From Thermococcus sp. AM4 (lineage in GTDB: Archaea; Methanobacteriota_B; Thermococci; Thermococcales; Thermococcaceae): 64,000 nt of DNA. Positions 7,703 through 16,205 of the stretch are shown here, piece after piece. The stretch's first letter is position 1. Each line of letters starts with the position of its first letter. The translations under genes were made by a program, and so were the position numbers. Where the stretch lies: NCBI RefSeq assembly GCF_000151205.2, contig NC_016051.1, positions 868,001 to 932,000 on the forward strand, given 5' to 3'. The notes below the pieces were generated by a model. The model had not been told where the DNA came from, did not search any database, and was given only the letters and a program-made list of their open reading frames with translations.

Positions 7703-8866
7703 CTAAAAGTACCTTTCAAAGAAGTCTCCCAGGTCTCTTCCGCTCAACTCCTCCGCGAGCCTTCTGAAACTCTCGAAATCCACGTTCTCAGCTCCCGCGA
7801 GAATCCTCAGCAGATCGTAGAAGGAATCCTCCATTAGCAGGTGAAGGTCGTAAAGGATTAAGGCCCCCTTCGTGTACGATAGCTCCCATAGGCCGAGCCT
7901 CCCCCACTCCGACGGTTTGAGCTTCTCCGCCTCCGGAAAGCGCTTAACGATGGCTTCGTAGTTCCTTCTCAGGCCCTCGATGAAGCGGTTGAACGCTTCC
8001 TCGCCGTGTATCTCTCTAATCGCAAGCGCCGTTAGATAGTTGGCAAAGGCCTCGTCGAAGAACCTGCTCAGGTGCGCCTCGGGCGTTGCCCTCGGGTTCC
8101 AGAGGTGGGCGAGCTCGTGGTAGAGGTTTGCGGGTATCTCGGCCCTCAGCGAGCTTCCGGAGACGAGCGCGTAGCCCTTCCCGGCCTGCCCACCGTAGTT
8201 CTCCGGCGTCTCGATGACGGTGAACATATTCGTCCCGCGCCCCAAGATTGCCGAGTAGAACCGGTATGCCTTCTCAAGCAGTTCGAGCGTCCTTTCAATT
8301 CCTTCCTTGCCCAGAACGAAGAGCCTGAAAGGCTCCTCTTCAATCTCTGTGGAGGGCGCTATGGCGATGTCGAGCCTGTTTGTGCCCTCGATTCTCAGCC
8401 GGTTCCCGCGTATTTCCCCGCCAAAAGCGACCACCAACCCCTCTGGAACTCCCTCCACCGTTATTTCCGCGTTAAATTCGGAGCTAACGACCGACTTTAT
8501 GAGGCTTTCAAAGTCCGGCTCCGATGGGATTGGGTAGAAGAGCGAGTCCGTTCTGAGGAGGGTGTACTCCGGGTTTACGGAGTCCTTGAGGTAGGAAAGG
8601 ACGCTCTCGTAGCCCGCAAGCCTTCCCGAATAGCTAAGCTCGACTTCCTCGCGCGGTTCTTCAAGCCGAACGACGCTGGTCTTAAAGGCCTCAACGCCTC
8701 TGAGACCCTCCAAGCACCATGAAAACGGGACGCTCGTGGAGTCCACTTTCAGCCCCCTGTTGAGGAGGAAGGTTATCGCTTTTCCGGCCAGCTTTAACTT
8801 TGTCTCTACTTCCAGCGCTCCCTTTTTGAAGTCGAAGTTCAGATGGAGTTCCAAGTGCTTAATCAT
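7703..8866 (-). CDS. M1-like zinc metallopeptidase
   Basis: 387 residues. The gluzincin site HELAHLW (about residue 250) is followed ~20 residues later by FDEAFANYL, giving the HExxH-x18-E layout of M1 aminopeptidases. The N-terminal ~170 residues look like beta-sandwich strands. The protein is much shorter than classic M1 enzymes and lacks a clear GAMEN box, though ETPENYGGQAG may be its equivalent. No signal peptide, so probably cytosolic. The start overlaps the preceding acetyltransferase by 8 bp, so the two are probably co-transcribed. Confidence 0.75.
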   Translation of the reverse strand: MIKHLELHLNFDFKKGALEVETKLKLAGKAITFLLNRGLKVDSTSVPFSWCLEGLRGVEAFKTSVVRLEEPREEVELSYSGRLAGYESVLSYLKDSVNPEYTLLRTDSLFYPIPSEPDFESLIKSVVSSEFNAEITVEGVPEGLVVAFGGEIRGNRLRIEGTNRLDIAIAPSTEIEEEPFRLFVLGKEGIERTLELLEKAYRFYSAILGRGTNMFTVIETPENYGGQAGKGYALVSGSSLRAEIPANLYHELAHLWNPRATPEAHLSRFFDEAFANYLTALAIREIHGEEAFNRFIEGLRRNYEAIVKRFPEAEKLKPSEWGRLGLWELSYTKGALILYDLHLLMEDSFYDLLRILAGAENVDFESFRRLAEELSGRDLGDFFERYF

Positions 8867-9395
8867 TCCCACTACTTCTGAACTTCTCGTAAATCAGCTC
8901 GTCTAAGTACCTCCCGTCGCTCCAGACGTGCTCCCGGAACCGTCCGCTCAATGAGAAGCCGTTCTTCTCGAGAACGCGGATTGAAGGAATGTTGTCGCTG
9001 TGAACCTTCGCCCAGACCTTACGCAGATTTAGGTGCCTGAAGGCGTATTCGCAGAGGAGCCTCACGACTTCCGTCCCATAACCCTTTCCCCTCTCCTCTG
9101 GTGCGAGGTAGTAGAACAGCTCACCCCATCTCGCGCTCCAGTTGGCCCAGTTGAAGCCCGCGATGCCTATGAGGGTTCCATCGTTTTTGAGGACGGCAAA
9201 GGCAGGCGCCTTTTCCTTGTTCTTCTTCAGCTCCTCGTAGAACTCCTCCTCTTCCTCTGGGAGTGTGAAGTAAGCAGAGTTAAAGAAGTTCCTGACCGTG
9301 CTTCTCTCGTTGTACCATTCCCAGCTTTTCCTAAGGTCTTCTTTGAGTAGTATTCCCAGAGAGACCTTTTCTCCCCTGAGGACTACCGGTCGCAT
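8859..9395 (-). CDS. RimJ/RimL-type GNAT acetyltransferase
   Basis: 178 residues. LRGEKVSLGIL at the N-terminus, the CoA loop APEERGKGYGTEV and the C-terminal VLEKNGFSLSGRFREH are typical of the RimJ/RimL branch, which acetylates protein N-termini, ribosomal proteins or small amines. The ATG at 9395 fits this N-terminus better than the upstream TTG at 9407. The gene overlaps and probably leads the metallopeptidase gene. Confidence 0.82.
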   Translation of the reverse strand: MRPVVLRGEKVSLGILLKEDLRKSWEWYNERSTVRNFFNSAYFTLPEEEEEFYEELKKNKEKAPAFAVLKNDGTLIGIAGFNWANWSARWGELFYYLAPEERGKGYGTEVVRLLCEYAFRHLNLRKVWAKVHSDNIPSIRVLEKNGFSLSGRFREHVWSDGRYLDELIYEKFRSSGND

Positions 9396-9465
9396 GAAAA
9401 TCCCCAATTATTACAACGCGAAAGAGTTTTAAGCGTTTTCTATGGCGTTGGTTTCAGTGGTGTCG

Positions 9466-9549
9466 ATGAACCCGCTCGCGGTTTTCGCCTTGGCTTTCCT
9501 CCTCGGGTTCTCCAAGGGTCTTACCTTCGCCTGCTGGTGGGATACTTGA
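9466..9549 (+). CDS. 27-residue hydrophobic small ORF or remnant of a lost membrane gene
   Basis: A small ORF has its own TATA-like element (aaagagttttaagcg, about 9420-9434) and a GGTGGTG ribosome-binding site before the ATG. The peptide is one hydrophobic helix (MNPLAVFALAFLLGF) followed by SKGLTFACWWDT. It is either a genuine single-span small membrane protein or the 5' stub of a decayed transporter gene; the sequence cannot decide. Confidence 0.4.
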   Translation: MNPLAVFALAFLLGFSKGLTFACWWDT

Positions 9550-9560
9550 GCAAAAGGTTG

Positions 9561-10484
9561 TTATGGGGAGAAGCGAACGATGACCATCTCCCAATCCTCC
9601 GTCACGCCCGCCACAATTCCCTCCCCCAAAACCTCGACCCAGCCGTTTTCCCAGAGCTTCCGAACCTTTAGCCCCTTTCCGCCGACGATTTCAACGACGA
9701 CGGCGTTTCCTTCGAGTTCGCCCCCGACGAGGAGCCTTTCCCTGAGGGGCAGGAGCGAGGTCGCGCTTCCCTCGCCGAGCTGAATCTCCCCTTCACCTGT
9801 CCGAACCCAGAATTTTTCGCCCCTGTAACCCGCCAGGACGAGTTCTTCGTTCCAGAGGCCGGCTGTGAATGCTATCCCTTCCGCGAGGGCTTCCTCCCCA
9901 CGAACCCCGCCTTTTTCATCGAAGTCGAACGACCTGACCTCCCAGCACCCATCTTTGACGCTTCCGAGGAGTTTCAACCAGTTCTCTGATGGAAGCAGGG
10001 CCGTAAAGACCGCGTCCTCCCAGCTTCCAAAATCTTTCAACCAGAGGAGCCTGCCTTCACGGGAAATCCTGCCAATGAAGAAGCCTCTGTTCCCGGGCCT
10101 CCCTGTTTCCCCGGCAATGAAAAAGCCGTCCTTTGCGGGAAGGATTGAGTAGACGGTCCCATTGCTTCTAACCTCGAGCTTTAGCTCCCAGAGGGCGTTT
10201 AAGTTCTCATCAAGTCTTGCGAGATAGGCCTTCCAGCCCTCGCCGCCGTCCGGTGCCGCGGTTCCCTCGACCGCCCCGCCGATGAGGTAGCCGTCGTCGA
10301 GCTTAGCTCCACTATGCCCCTCCCAGTCGTTCTTCCCTGCCAAAAAGCGGGTCTCAGCTATCTCATCTCCATTGAGCCTTGCGAGCATGATTTTGTAGTT
10401 CCTCCCGTCGTGGACGCTCCCGACGAGCAGATCGCCGGCGAGGGCGACGGGGACGGTCTCGGTGCCGAAGGAGTAGGTTCTCAT
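9561..10484 (-). CDS. Predicted beta-propeller-like protein of unknown function
   Basis: 307 residues made of repeated short beta strands with Gly-rich turns, for example DDGYLIGGAVEG, KDGFFIAGETGR and ELVLAGYRGEKF, spaced ~45-50 residues. This looks like a six- or seven-bladed propeller. There is no signal peptide, so it is predicted cytosolic. No enzymatic motif was recognised. The ATG at 10484 follows GGAGGCTGAGG; a TTG at 10499 is the alternative. Confidence 0.6.
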   Translation of the reverse strand: MRTYSFGTETVPVALAGDLLVGSVHDGRNYKIMLARLNGDEIAETRFLAGKNDWEGHSGAKLDDGYLIGGAVEGTAAPDGGEGWKAYLARLDENLNALWELKLEVRSNGTVYSILPAKDGFFIAGETGRPGNRGFFIGRISREGRLLWLKDFGSWEDAVFTALLPSENWLKLLGSVKDGCWEVRSFDFDEKGGVRGEEALAEGIAFTAGLWNEELVLAGYRGEKFWVRTGEGEIQLGEGSATSLLPLRERLLVGGELEGNAVVVEIVGGKGLKVRKLWENGWVEVLGEGIVAGVTEDWEMVIVRFSP

Positions 10485-10616
10485 AACCTCAGCCTCCAAG
10501 CAATTCTACTGGAGCTTCAAAGAGCTCTGCTCTCCCGCTCAGCGTTCTGATCTTAAACGAATTTCGACCCCAAACCATATTCATCCCTGAGCCTAACTTT
10601 ACTTTTTTGAGAGTGT

Positions 10617-11339
10617 TTAAACGTTGTCCGGCTTGGTCCCGACGGTCACAACGCTGAACATGCCCCTGTAGTGGGTTCTCACGTCGAAACCGGCCTTCCT
10701 CAGAACGAACTCGACTATCCACGGGGCCCAGACGTTGATTTTCACCTTGAAGAAGTAGCCTTTCTCGAAGTTCACAAAGAGCCTCTCCGCGATCCCGGTA
10801 AGCGTGTCAAGGCGAACGTGGAACGAGGTGAAGGGCTCTTCCACCAGCACCTCGCGGTAGTTCTCGTGGAGTAACCTGACCCAGTCCGCATATTCGACGA
10901 CCAGAACCCCTCCCCGCTTCAAAACGCGGAAGGCTTCTCCAACCGCAGAGTCAAAGTCGTAGACGCTCATATGCGGCAGGGGGTTACCGAGGAAGGCAAC
11001 GAGGTCAAAGCTCCCATCCGGAAAATCGAGGTTCCTGGCGTCCATTACCTTGAACTCGGCTTTATACCCGAGCTCCCGGGCGATTTCATTGGCTCTCTTT
11101 ACGAGCTCCTCCTGCGTGTCTATCCCTACAACCTCAAAGCCCAGCTCCTCGAGGGCGAAGGTTGAAACCCCCATGCCGCACCCTACGTCGAGGGCCTTTC
11201 CGCCAAGTCGAGGAAGAACGTTCCTGAGGAGTTCCCTCATCCGTTCGAGCCTCTTTCGCCCAGTTTCACTCCTCGGGTCGTAGAGCCAGGGTTTCTCCTC
11301 GTAGGTAGGTCCGAAGGTCACCCCGAGGTTCCGGAACAT
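10617..11339 (-). CDS. Class I SAM-dependent methyltransferase
   Basis: 240 residues. SAM motif I is LDVGCGMGVSTFAL (about residues 52-65), the acidic residue after strand 2 is in VVGIDTQEE, motif II is VMDARNLDFPDGSFD, and motif IV is AFLGNPLPH. The C-terminal part carries extra strands. This is a UbiE/COQ5-type small-molecule methyltransferase fold; the substrate is not evident from the neighbours. Confidence 0.82.
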   Translation of the reverse strand: MFRNLGVTFGPTYEEKPWLYDPRSETGRKRLERMRELLRNVLPRLGGKALDVGCGMGVSTFALEELGFEVVGIDTQEELVKRANEIARELGYKAEFKVMDARNLDFPDGSFDLVAFLGNPLPHMSVYDFDSAVGEAFRVLKRGGVLVVEYADWVRLLHENYREVLVEEPFTSFHVRLDTLTGIAERLFVNFEKGYFFKVKINVWAPWIVEFVLRKAGFDVRTHYRGMFSVVTVGTKPDNV

Positions 11340-11400
11340 GCTATCACCGTATTTACAACCCCAAATTGTTTTTAAGGGTTACCTTTGATTCGGAATTCAG

Positions 11401-12738
11401 GTGTCGGAGGTGGACGTTGAAAGAGCAGTTGAGCTTGCGCTGTCCCTCGGCGCTGAATATGTGGAAGTGAGAGAGGAACGGCTCCTTAAGACCGAAATCA
11501 CGGGTTCAGAGGAGGTAACCGTCTCCACCCGCTCCATTGGCGGCTTCGGCGTTAGGGTTCTCGTAAACGGCTCCTGGGGCTTCGTCTCGGTGAACTCTCC
11601 AGAGGACATTGAATGGGCCGTTAGAAAAGCGGTGAAGCTCGCACGGGTCGGGAAAAGCAGCGTTAGGCTCGCCGAGATAAAACCCGTTCGCGATATCGTG
11701 AAGAGCAGGATGAAGGTTAGGCCTCCTGAAGTGCCGGTCGATGAAAAGGTTGAGGCTGTCCGGGGGCTCCTCAACGAGCTTCCAGAGGCCTCGCGTAAGA
11801 TCGTCAAATACTCGGACTTCTCCGGCTTCAAGAGGCTCATCACGAGCGAGGGGACAGAAATCGAGGGGGAACTGGTGGGAATCTCCTTTGAGGCCGATTT
11901 GGCTGTTTCCTCTAACGGGAGGAGTGCGTGGCTCTTCAGCCTGACCGGCTCAATCGAGAGGGGCTTCGAAGCTGTTGAGGGCATGACGGAGAAAATCCTC
12001 ACTGAAATCCGCGGTCAGATGAACTGCTTCCTCCACGGGAAGAGGCCGGAGCTTAGGGACGTCCCGGTTCTCCTATCCCCATACTTCGCCGGGATGATTG
12101 CTCACGAAGCTTTGGGACACCTCGCGGAGGCCGACGAACTGCCGAACACACCTTTAGCTGATAAGCTCGGCGAGAGGATCGCGCCGGAGTTCGTGAGCTT
12201 GAGCGACGGGAACGTTCCAGATGGGCACGGGAACGACATCTACGACGATGAAGGCGTTCCAGTTAGGAATGTCGAAATCCTGAAAAATGGGATTTTCAAC
12301 GAGCCCCTCGTGGACAGGGAGCGGGCATTTGAGCTCGGCATTGAGCCTAACGGGCACGCGAGGGCCGAAAATTACGCCTTCGAGCCAATGGTGAGAATGA
12401 GGAACACCTACTTTGAACCGGGAGACTGGACGTTCGAGGAACTGCTCGAGGAAATCAAGCTCGGCTACTACCTCGTGAGCGCCGGCCCGGGGCAGACTGG
12501 ACTCGACTCCTCGTTTACCGCCGGAATCCTTGAGGGCTACGTCATCAGGAACGGTGAGATAACCGAGCCAATCTTCGGCGCAACCGCCAGCGGTAAAGCC
12601 CTCAACGCGCTCCCCGGAATCAGGGGACTCGGAAAGGAGCTTGACTTCGAGAACTCCTACTGCGGAAAGGGTCAGGTGGTGAGGGTGAGCATGGGAGGGC
12701 CCCACGTCCTCTTCGAGAAGGGAATCCGGGTGGTGTGA
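11401..12738 (+). CDS. tldD: TldD-family metalloprotease subunit
   Basis: 445 residues. The family zinc motif HEALGHLAEAD (HExxxH, about residue 235) is present, as is the GPGQTG region near the C-terminus. TldD is the catalytic subunit of a TldD/TldE heterodimer that trims unfolded peptides and, in bacteria, matures microcins. Its partner follows immediately: the stop is directly before the next ATG. The GTG at 11401 is taken as start; a GTG at 11410 is also possible. A TATA element around 11370 fits either. Confidence 0.9.
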   Translation: MSEVDVERAVELALSLGAEYVEVREERLLKTEITGSEEVTVSTRSIGGFGVRVLVNGSWGFVSVNSPEDIEWAVRKAVKLARVGKSSVRLAEIKPVRDIVKSRMKVRPPEVPVDEKVEAVRGLLNELPEASRKIVKYSDFSGFKRLITSEGTEIEGELVGISFEADLAVSSNGRSAWLFSLTGSIERGFEAVEGMTEKILTEIRGQMNCFLHGKRPELRDVPVLLSPYFAGMIAHEALGHLAEADELPNTPLADKLGERIAPEFVSLSDGNVPDGHGNDIYDDEGVPVRNVEILKNGIFNEPLVDRERAFELGIEPNGHARAENYAFEPMVRMRNTYFEPGDWTFEELLEEIKLGYYLVSAGPGQTGLDSSFTAGILEGYVIRNGEITEPIFGATASGKALNALPGIRGLGKELDFENSYCGKGQVVRVSMGGPHVLFEKGIRVV

Positions 12739-13944
12739 ATGGAGCGCGAGGTTTACCGCCTGAGGGAGGAGCGAACCGGCGTTTCCCTCGAGGGAAGCAT
12801 AAAGCCCTTCGCCCGCGTTAGGGAGTTCACAGCGGTGAGACTCATCGAGAACGGAAAGGCGGGTTCTGCACTTGCCGAAGGTAAAGACGAGGAAGGGGCT
12901 TTGAGGCTCGCCCGCGAGACGCTCCGCTTTTCAAAGGAGGAGGACTACCACCTCCCAGCAGGTTGCAGGGCTCGCTGGGACCGGACATTTGAGGTGGATA
13001 TAGAGGACCTCGCCGGCGAGCTCTCCTCACTGAGCGACGAGCTGAAGAAAAGGGGTTTCTCACTCGGCGCGACGATTGAGCTTATAACGAGGCGCTTCTC
13101 GGTCGAGAGCACCGCGGGGGCGGACGTTGAAGGTTCCTACTCCCTCATGAAGGCCGAGTTCGAAATCGGGGGCGAGCTTTCATTCTCCCTCTCCGCGGGC
13201 TCGGCTTCGAGGGTTGAGCTCACCGAGTTCATAAACCCCTACCTCGGACTCATCGAGGGGCTCGGCGAGGCCAATCCTCCAAAGGGAAACGTTGAGACAA
13301 TATTCGCTCCAACAGCTCTTTACAGCATTCTACTCCTTCCCCTCCTCTGGAAATTCCGCGGGAGCACCGCGCTCAAATCGCCGGGAATGGAGGCAAAAGA
13401 AGGGGAGACCTTAGCTTCATCGCTCGTTACGATTCTCGACGACCCCCTCGATGAAAATTCCCTCCGCTACGTAAAGGCTGACGACGAGGGAGTTGAAGCA
13501 AGGAAGAACGTTCTGATTGAGAACGGCATCGCCAAAGGTCTGCTCTGGGATAGCCACAGCGCATGGAAGGCCAGTATGGAGAGCACCGGGAACGGGATAA
13601 GAATCGAGGAGAGAATCATCGCCGGTTCACATAACTTAACCCTTGTACCGGGAAACAAGACACTGGAAGGGATGATTTCGGAAATTGATAGGGGCTTTAT
13701 TGCCCTCGGCCTCAGGGGTGCGAACGCCCTCGACAGGGCTACCGGCGACTTCTCGGTCGTAGTAACGCCGGCACTCATCATCGAGCGGGGTGAAGTTAGG
13801 GGCTTCTCACGCTTCGAGCTCAGAGGAAACGTCTGGGAGCTCCTCAAGAATGCAACGGGCATCGGGAGGGAGCTAACGAGGGCGTGGTTTGACGAGGGGT
13901 TTTCCATATCGCTCCCCTTCCTTAGGACAGAGGTGGTGGTATGA
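12739..13944 (+). CDS. pmbA: TldE/PmbA-family partner subunit
   Basis: 401 residues. It is related to TldD but lacks the HExxxH motif, as expected for the non-catalytic TldE/PmbA subunit. The family C-terminal region is visible as ALDRATGDFSVVVTPALI, where the serine-rich metal-free pocket would be. The ATG follows the tldD stop with no gap, and the stop overlaps the next ATG (ATGA), so three genes are coupled. Confidence 0.88.
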   Translation: MEREVYRLREERTGVSLEGSIKPFARVREFTAVRLIENGKAGSALAEGKDEEGALRLARETLRFSKEEDYHLPAGCRARWDRTFEVDIEDLAGELSSLSDELKKRGFSLGATIELITRRFSVESTAGADVEGSYSLMKAEFEIGGELSFSLSAGSASRVELTEFINPYLGLIEGLGEANPPKGNVETIFAPTALYSILLLPLLWKFRGSTALKSPGMEAKEGETLASSLVTILDDPLDENSLRYVKADDEGVEARKNVLIENGIAKGLLWDSHSAWKASMESTGNGIRIEERIIAGSHNLTLVPGNKTLEGMISEIDRGFIALGLRGANALDRATGDFSVVVTPALIIERGEVRGFSRFELRGNVWELLKNATGIGRELTRAWFDEGFSISLPFLRTEVVV

Positions 13945-14243
13945 GGGACTCCCTGGCCCTCCTCGCGGTTCTCTTCCTCATCGCCCTTTTCTTCCTGCCC
14001 GCTTATTACATCGGGCCACTCTACTTCCTCCTCGTTGTCCTCTACCTCCTCGCGCTCTACGCTGTGGAAAGGAGGGGTCTCAAAAGGGTTGAAGAGCTCA
14101 TCGACGTGGCGTTCTTCCTCACGTTGATGTGTCTCCTCATGAAGAAGTTTGGGGAACCCCTGTGGCAGGGGCTCGCGCTCGGACTGCTCCTCCTCGCCCT
14201 CGAGTTCATCAAGAGACGTGTTCGAGCTCAAGGGAGTTCTTGA
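13941..14243 (+). CDS. Small three- or four-helix membrane protein
   Basis: 100 residues with hydrophobic segments at about 5-22, 24-42, 56-70 and 76-90, ending in a basic tail (KRRVRAQGSS). It begins inside the tldE stop codon, so it belongs to the tldD-tldE transcript. No family recognised. Its last 35 bp overlap the convergent MFS gene. Confidence 0.6.
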   Translation: MRDSLALLAVLFLIALFFLPAYYIGPLYFLLVVLYLLALYAVERRGLKRVEELIDVAFFLTLMCLLMKKFGEPLWQGLALGLLLLALEFIKRRVRAQGSS

Positions 14244-15408
14244 GGGGCCCCAAAACTTCAAGCGCCTTCACGAGAAGGCCGAGCGCGAGAAGGCCGAGTG
14301 CAAAGACCAGCCTCGCCTTCTCAAGCCCGAGGGCGTTCACAGCAAAGCCGTAGACCGTGTAGAAGCTCCCCATGGTCAGAGCCGAGACCATCGAATCGGC
14401 CGAGAGTATCGTCGCCCTCTTCTCGCTCGGGAGCCGGTGTTGAAGCTCTATCGCGATGTTGAACTGAAAGGCCGTTGAGACGACCGTTGCGACGACACCG
14501 AGGAGCACAATCCAGAGCGGGTTCTTGTAGAGGACGGAGAGAACCGTTAAGATTGGGATGAGAACCGGGGCGACCGAATAAAGCCTGAGGCTCCACGAGT
14601 CCCGTATTCTAACCCCGATGAACTTTGGTAGGGTTCTCACCGTAACCTCGGCTATTCCGAGGAGTCCGAGGGTTCCGGTGATGGTCGTCCCGAGGTAGAC
14701 GGCCAAAACCTTGCCGAGGTACGGCTCGAAGAACTTCCTGAACTGGTTGGTCTCCAGCGAAACGAGGATTGAAACGGCAACGAGCGGGAAGATTCTTCCG
14801 CTGAAAAGCTCCCTGAAGGCTCCAAGGGTGTGCTTTCCGTAGCTCTCCCTAACCGGCTCGAAGCCGTACTCCGGAATTGAGAGCGCGAGAATTATCATCG
14901 CAACCTCGACGATGAAAGAGAGAACCAGCGGAAGGGTAAAGCCGTAGAGCTGGGCGAGGAAGGCGCCTATTAAGAGCGTCAGCGCCGAGACGGGAATCGT
15001 CAGGCTCTTGGTGCCCTTCATGAACTCCCGGAACTCCCTCTCCCTGCCGAGATGCCTCATTGTGTCGAAGAGCCACGCCTGCAGGCTCCCGCTGACGAAG
15101 GCAATGCCCAAAGCCATTAAAAGGGCGTAGAGGAGGAGCATTGCAAAGCCGCTGAGGAATATCAGGACGACCGTTGCGATGGCGTTCAGCGTCAGCCCGA
15201 TTAGAACGCTCAGCTTCCTGCTCACCCGGTCTCCGACTATGCCCGTGGGCACCTCGAGGAGGACTATCCCCCACGCGGTAAGGGCCGTGGCGAGTCCTAT
15301 CTGGGCGTAGCTCAGCCCCTTGGAGAGGTAGTAGATGACCACGAGGTTCCCGAGGAAGCCCGTGTGCATCAGCACCATCAGGAGCCGGTAGCGGTTGAGC
15401 AGGTCCAT
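14209..15408 (-). CDS. Major facilitator superfamily transporter
   Basis: 399 residues with ~12 hydrophobic helices. The loop between helices 2 and 3 reads GIVGDRVSRKLS, a clear MFS motif, preceded by LEVPT. This resembles the sugar/drug-efflux MFS proteins common in Thermococcales. The ATG at 15408 is placed at MDLLNRYR; an in-frame TTG at 15441 would lie inside the predicted TATA element, so it is unlikely. It diverges from the nitrilase gene. Confidence 0.8.
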   Translation of the reverse strand: MDLLNRYRLLMVLMHTGFLGNLVVIYYLSKGLSYAQIGLATALTAWGIVLLEVPTGIVGDRVSRKLSVLIGLTLNAIATVVLIFLSGFAMLLLYALLMALGIAFVSGSLQAWLFDTMRHLGREREFREFMKGTKSLTIPVSALTLLIGAFLAQLYGFTLPLVLSFIVEVAMIILALSIPEYGFEPVRESYGKHTLGAFRELFSGRIFPLVAVSILVSLETNQFRKFFEPYLGKVLAVYLGTTITGTLGLLGIAEVTVRTLPKFIGVRIRDSWSLRLYSVAPVLIPILTVLSVLYKNPLWIVLLGVVATVVSTAFQFNIAIELQHRLPSEKRATILSADSMVSALTMGSFYTVYGFAVNALGLEKARLVFALGLLALGLLVKALEVLGPLKNSLELEHVS

Positions 15409-15440
15409 GATTACCCAATATCCAACACCTTCGGTTCTCA

Positions 15441-15453
15441 AAAACTTTATGTT
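15441..15453. promoter_or_regulatory. Shared TATA element of MFS / nitrilase divergent pair
   Basis: aaaactttatgtt lies 38-40 bp from both ATGs (15408 and 15486). It reads as CATAAAG on minus and CTTTATG on plus, and is the only strong AT-rich element between them. Confidence 0.45.
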
Positions 15454-15485
15454 GGGTTGTTAAGACTACAACCTGCGGTGGGAGA

Positions 15486-16157
15486 ATGAAGGTCGCGCTA
15501 ATCCCTATGCGCGTTGAAACTGGAAACTTTGAGGCCAACTGGAGGGAGTTCGAGAGGCGCTTCAACGAGGCGCTAGTACATAAGCCGGATTTCCTAGTCT
15601 TCCCCGAGTACTGCCTGACAGGCTTTGAGGAGTGGGACTTCAGCGGGGCGGGGCTTTACGGCGAGATAGTCGAGAAAGTTAGCGCGCTCGCACGGGAGGC
15701 GGGAGTTTACGTCGTCTTCGGCCTCCTTGAGCCATACAAGAACTGCGTCTACAACTCGGCCCTTCTCATCGGACGCAACGGTGAGGTTCTCCTCAAGCAC
15801 AGGAAGTTCCAGGAGCCGATGAAGTTCTGCACCGGGAACACTGTGCGAACAGCATGGACGGAGTTCGGAAAGGTGGCGGTGATAATCTGCGGCGACCTCT
15901 ACAACAGGAGGATAGCGAAGTGGGTTAAGCGGAAGAAGCCGGACTACCTGTTCGTGCCGATGGAGTACTCGCCTGACTACGGGGAGCCCAACGAAGAGGA
16001 CGTTGAGGCGATGGCGGAGCGGGTGAAGCTGCTTGGCGTTAAAGCGTTTATCGTCAACAGCTACCCTCCGGGAGGCGCGTGGGCCTTTGAGGGGGGCGGT
16101 AAGCTGCTGGCCTCTTCTAGGGGAAGTCAAGATCTGGTGGTGGAAATAGGGCCGTGA
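15486..16157 (+). CDS. Nitrilase-superfamily carbon-nitrogen hydrolase
   Basis: 223 residues. The Glu-Lys-Cys triad is visible as E41 (FPEYCLTG), K107 (KHRKFQE) and C135 (IICGDLYN). It would hydrolyse an amide or nitrile. At 223 residues it is shorter than typical members (260-300), lacking part of the C-terminal strands. It precedes the aspartate aminotransferase-like gene by 48 bp; that gene has its own TATA (gtttttattg near 16170). Substrate unknown. Confidence 0.8.
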   Translation: MKVALIPMRVETGNFEANWREFERRFNEALVHKPDFLVFPEYCLTGFEEWDFSGAGLYGEIVEKVSALAREAGVYVVFGLLEPYKNCVYNSALLIGRNGEVLLKHRKFQEPMKFCTGNTVRTAWTEFGKVAVIICGDLYNRRIAKWVKRKKPDYLFVPMEYSPDYGEPNEEDVEAMAERVKLLGVKAFIVNSYPPGGAWAFEGGGKLLASSRGSQDLVVEIGP

Positions 16158-16205
16158 TCAGACATGTTTTTATTGTTGAGGAAGTATTTCAATGGGGGTG
16201 TTTGA

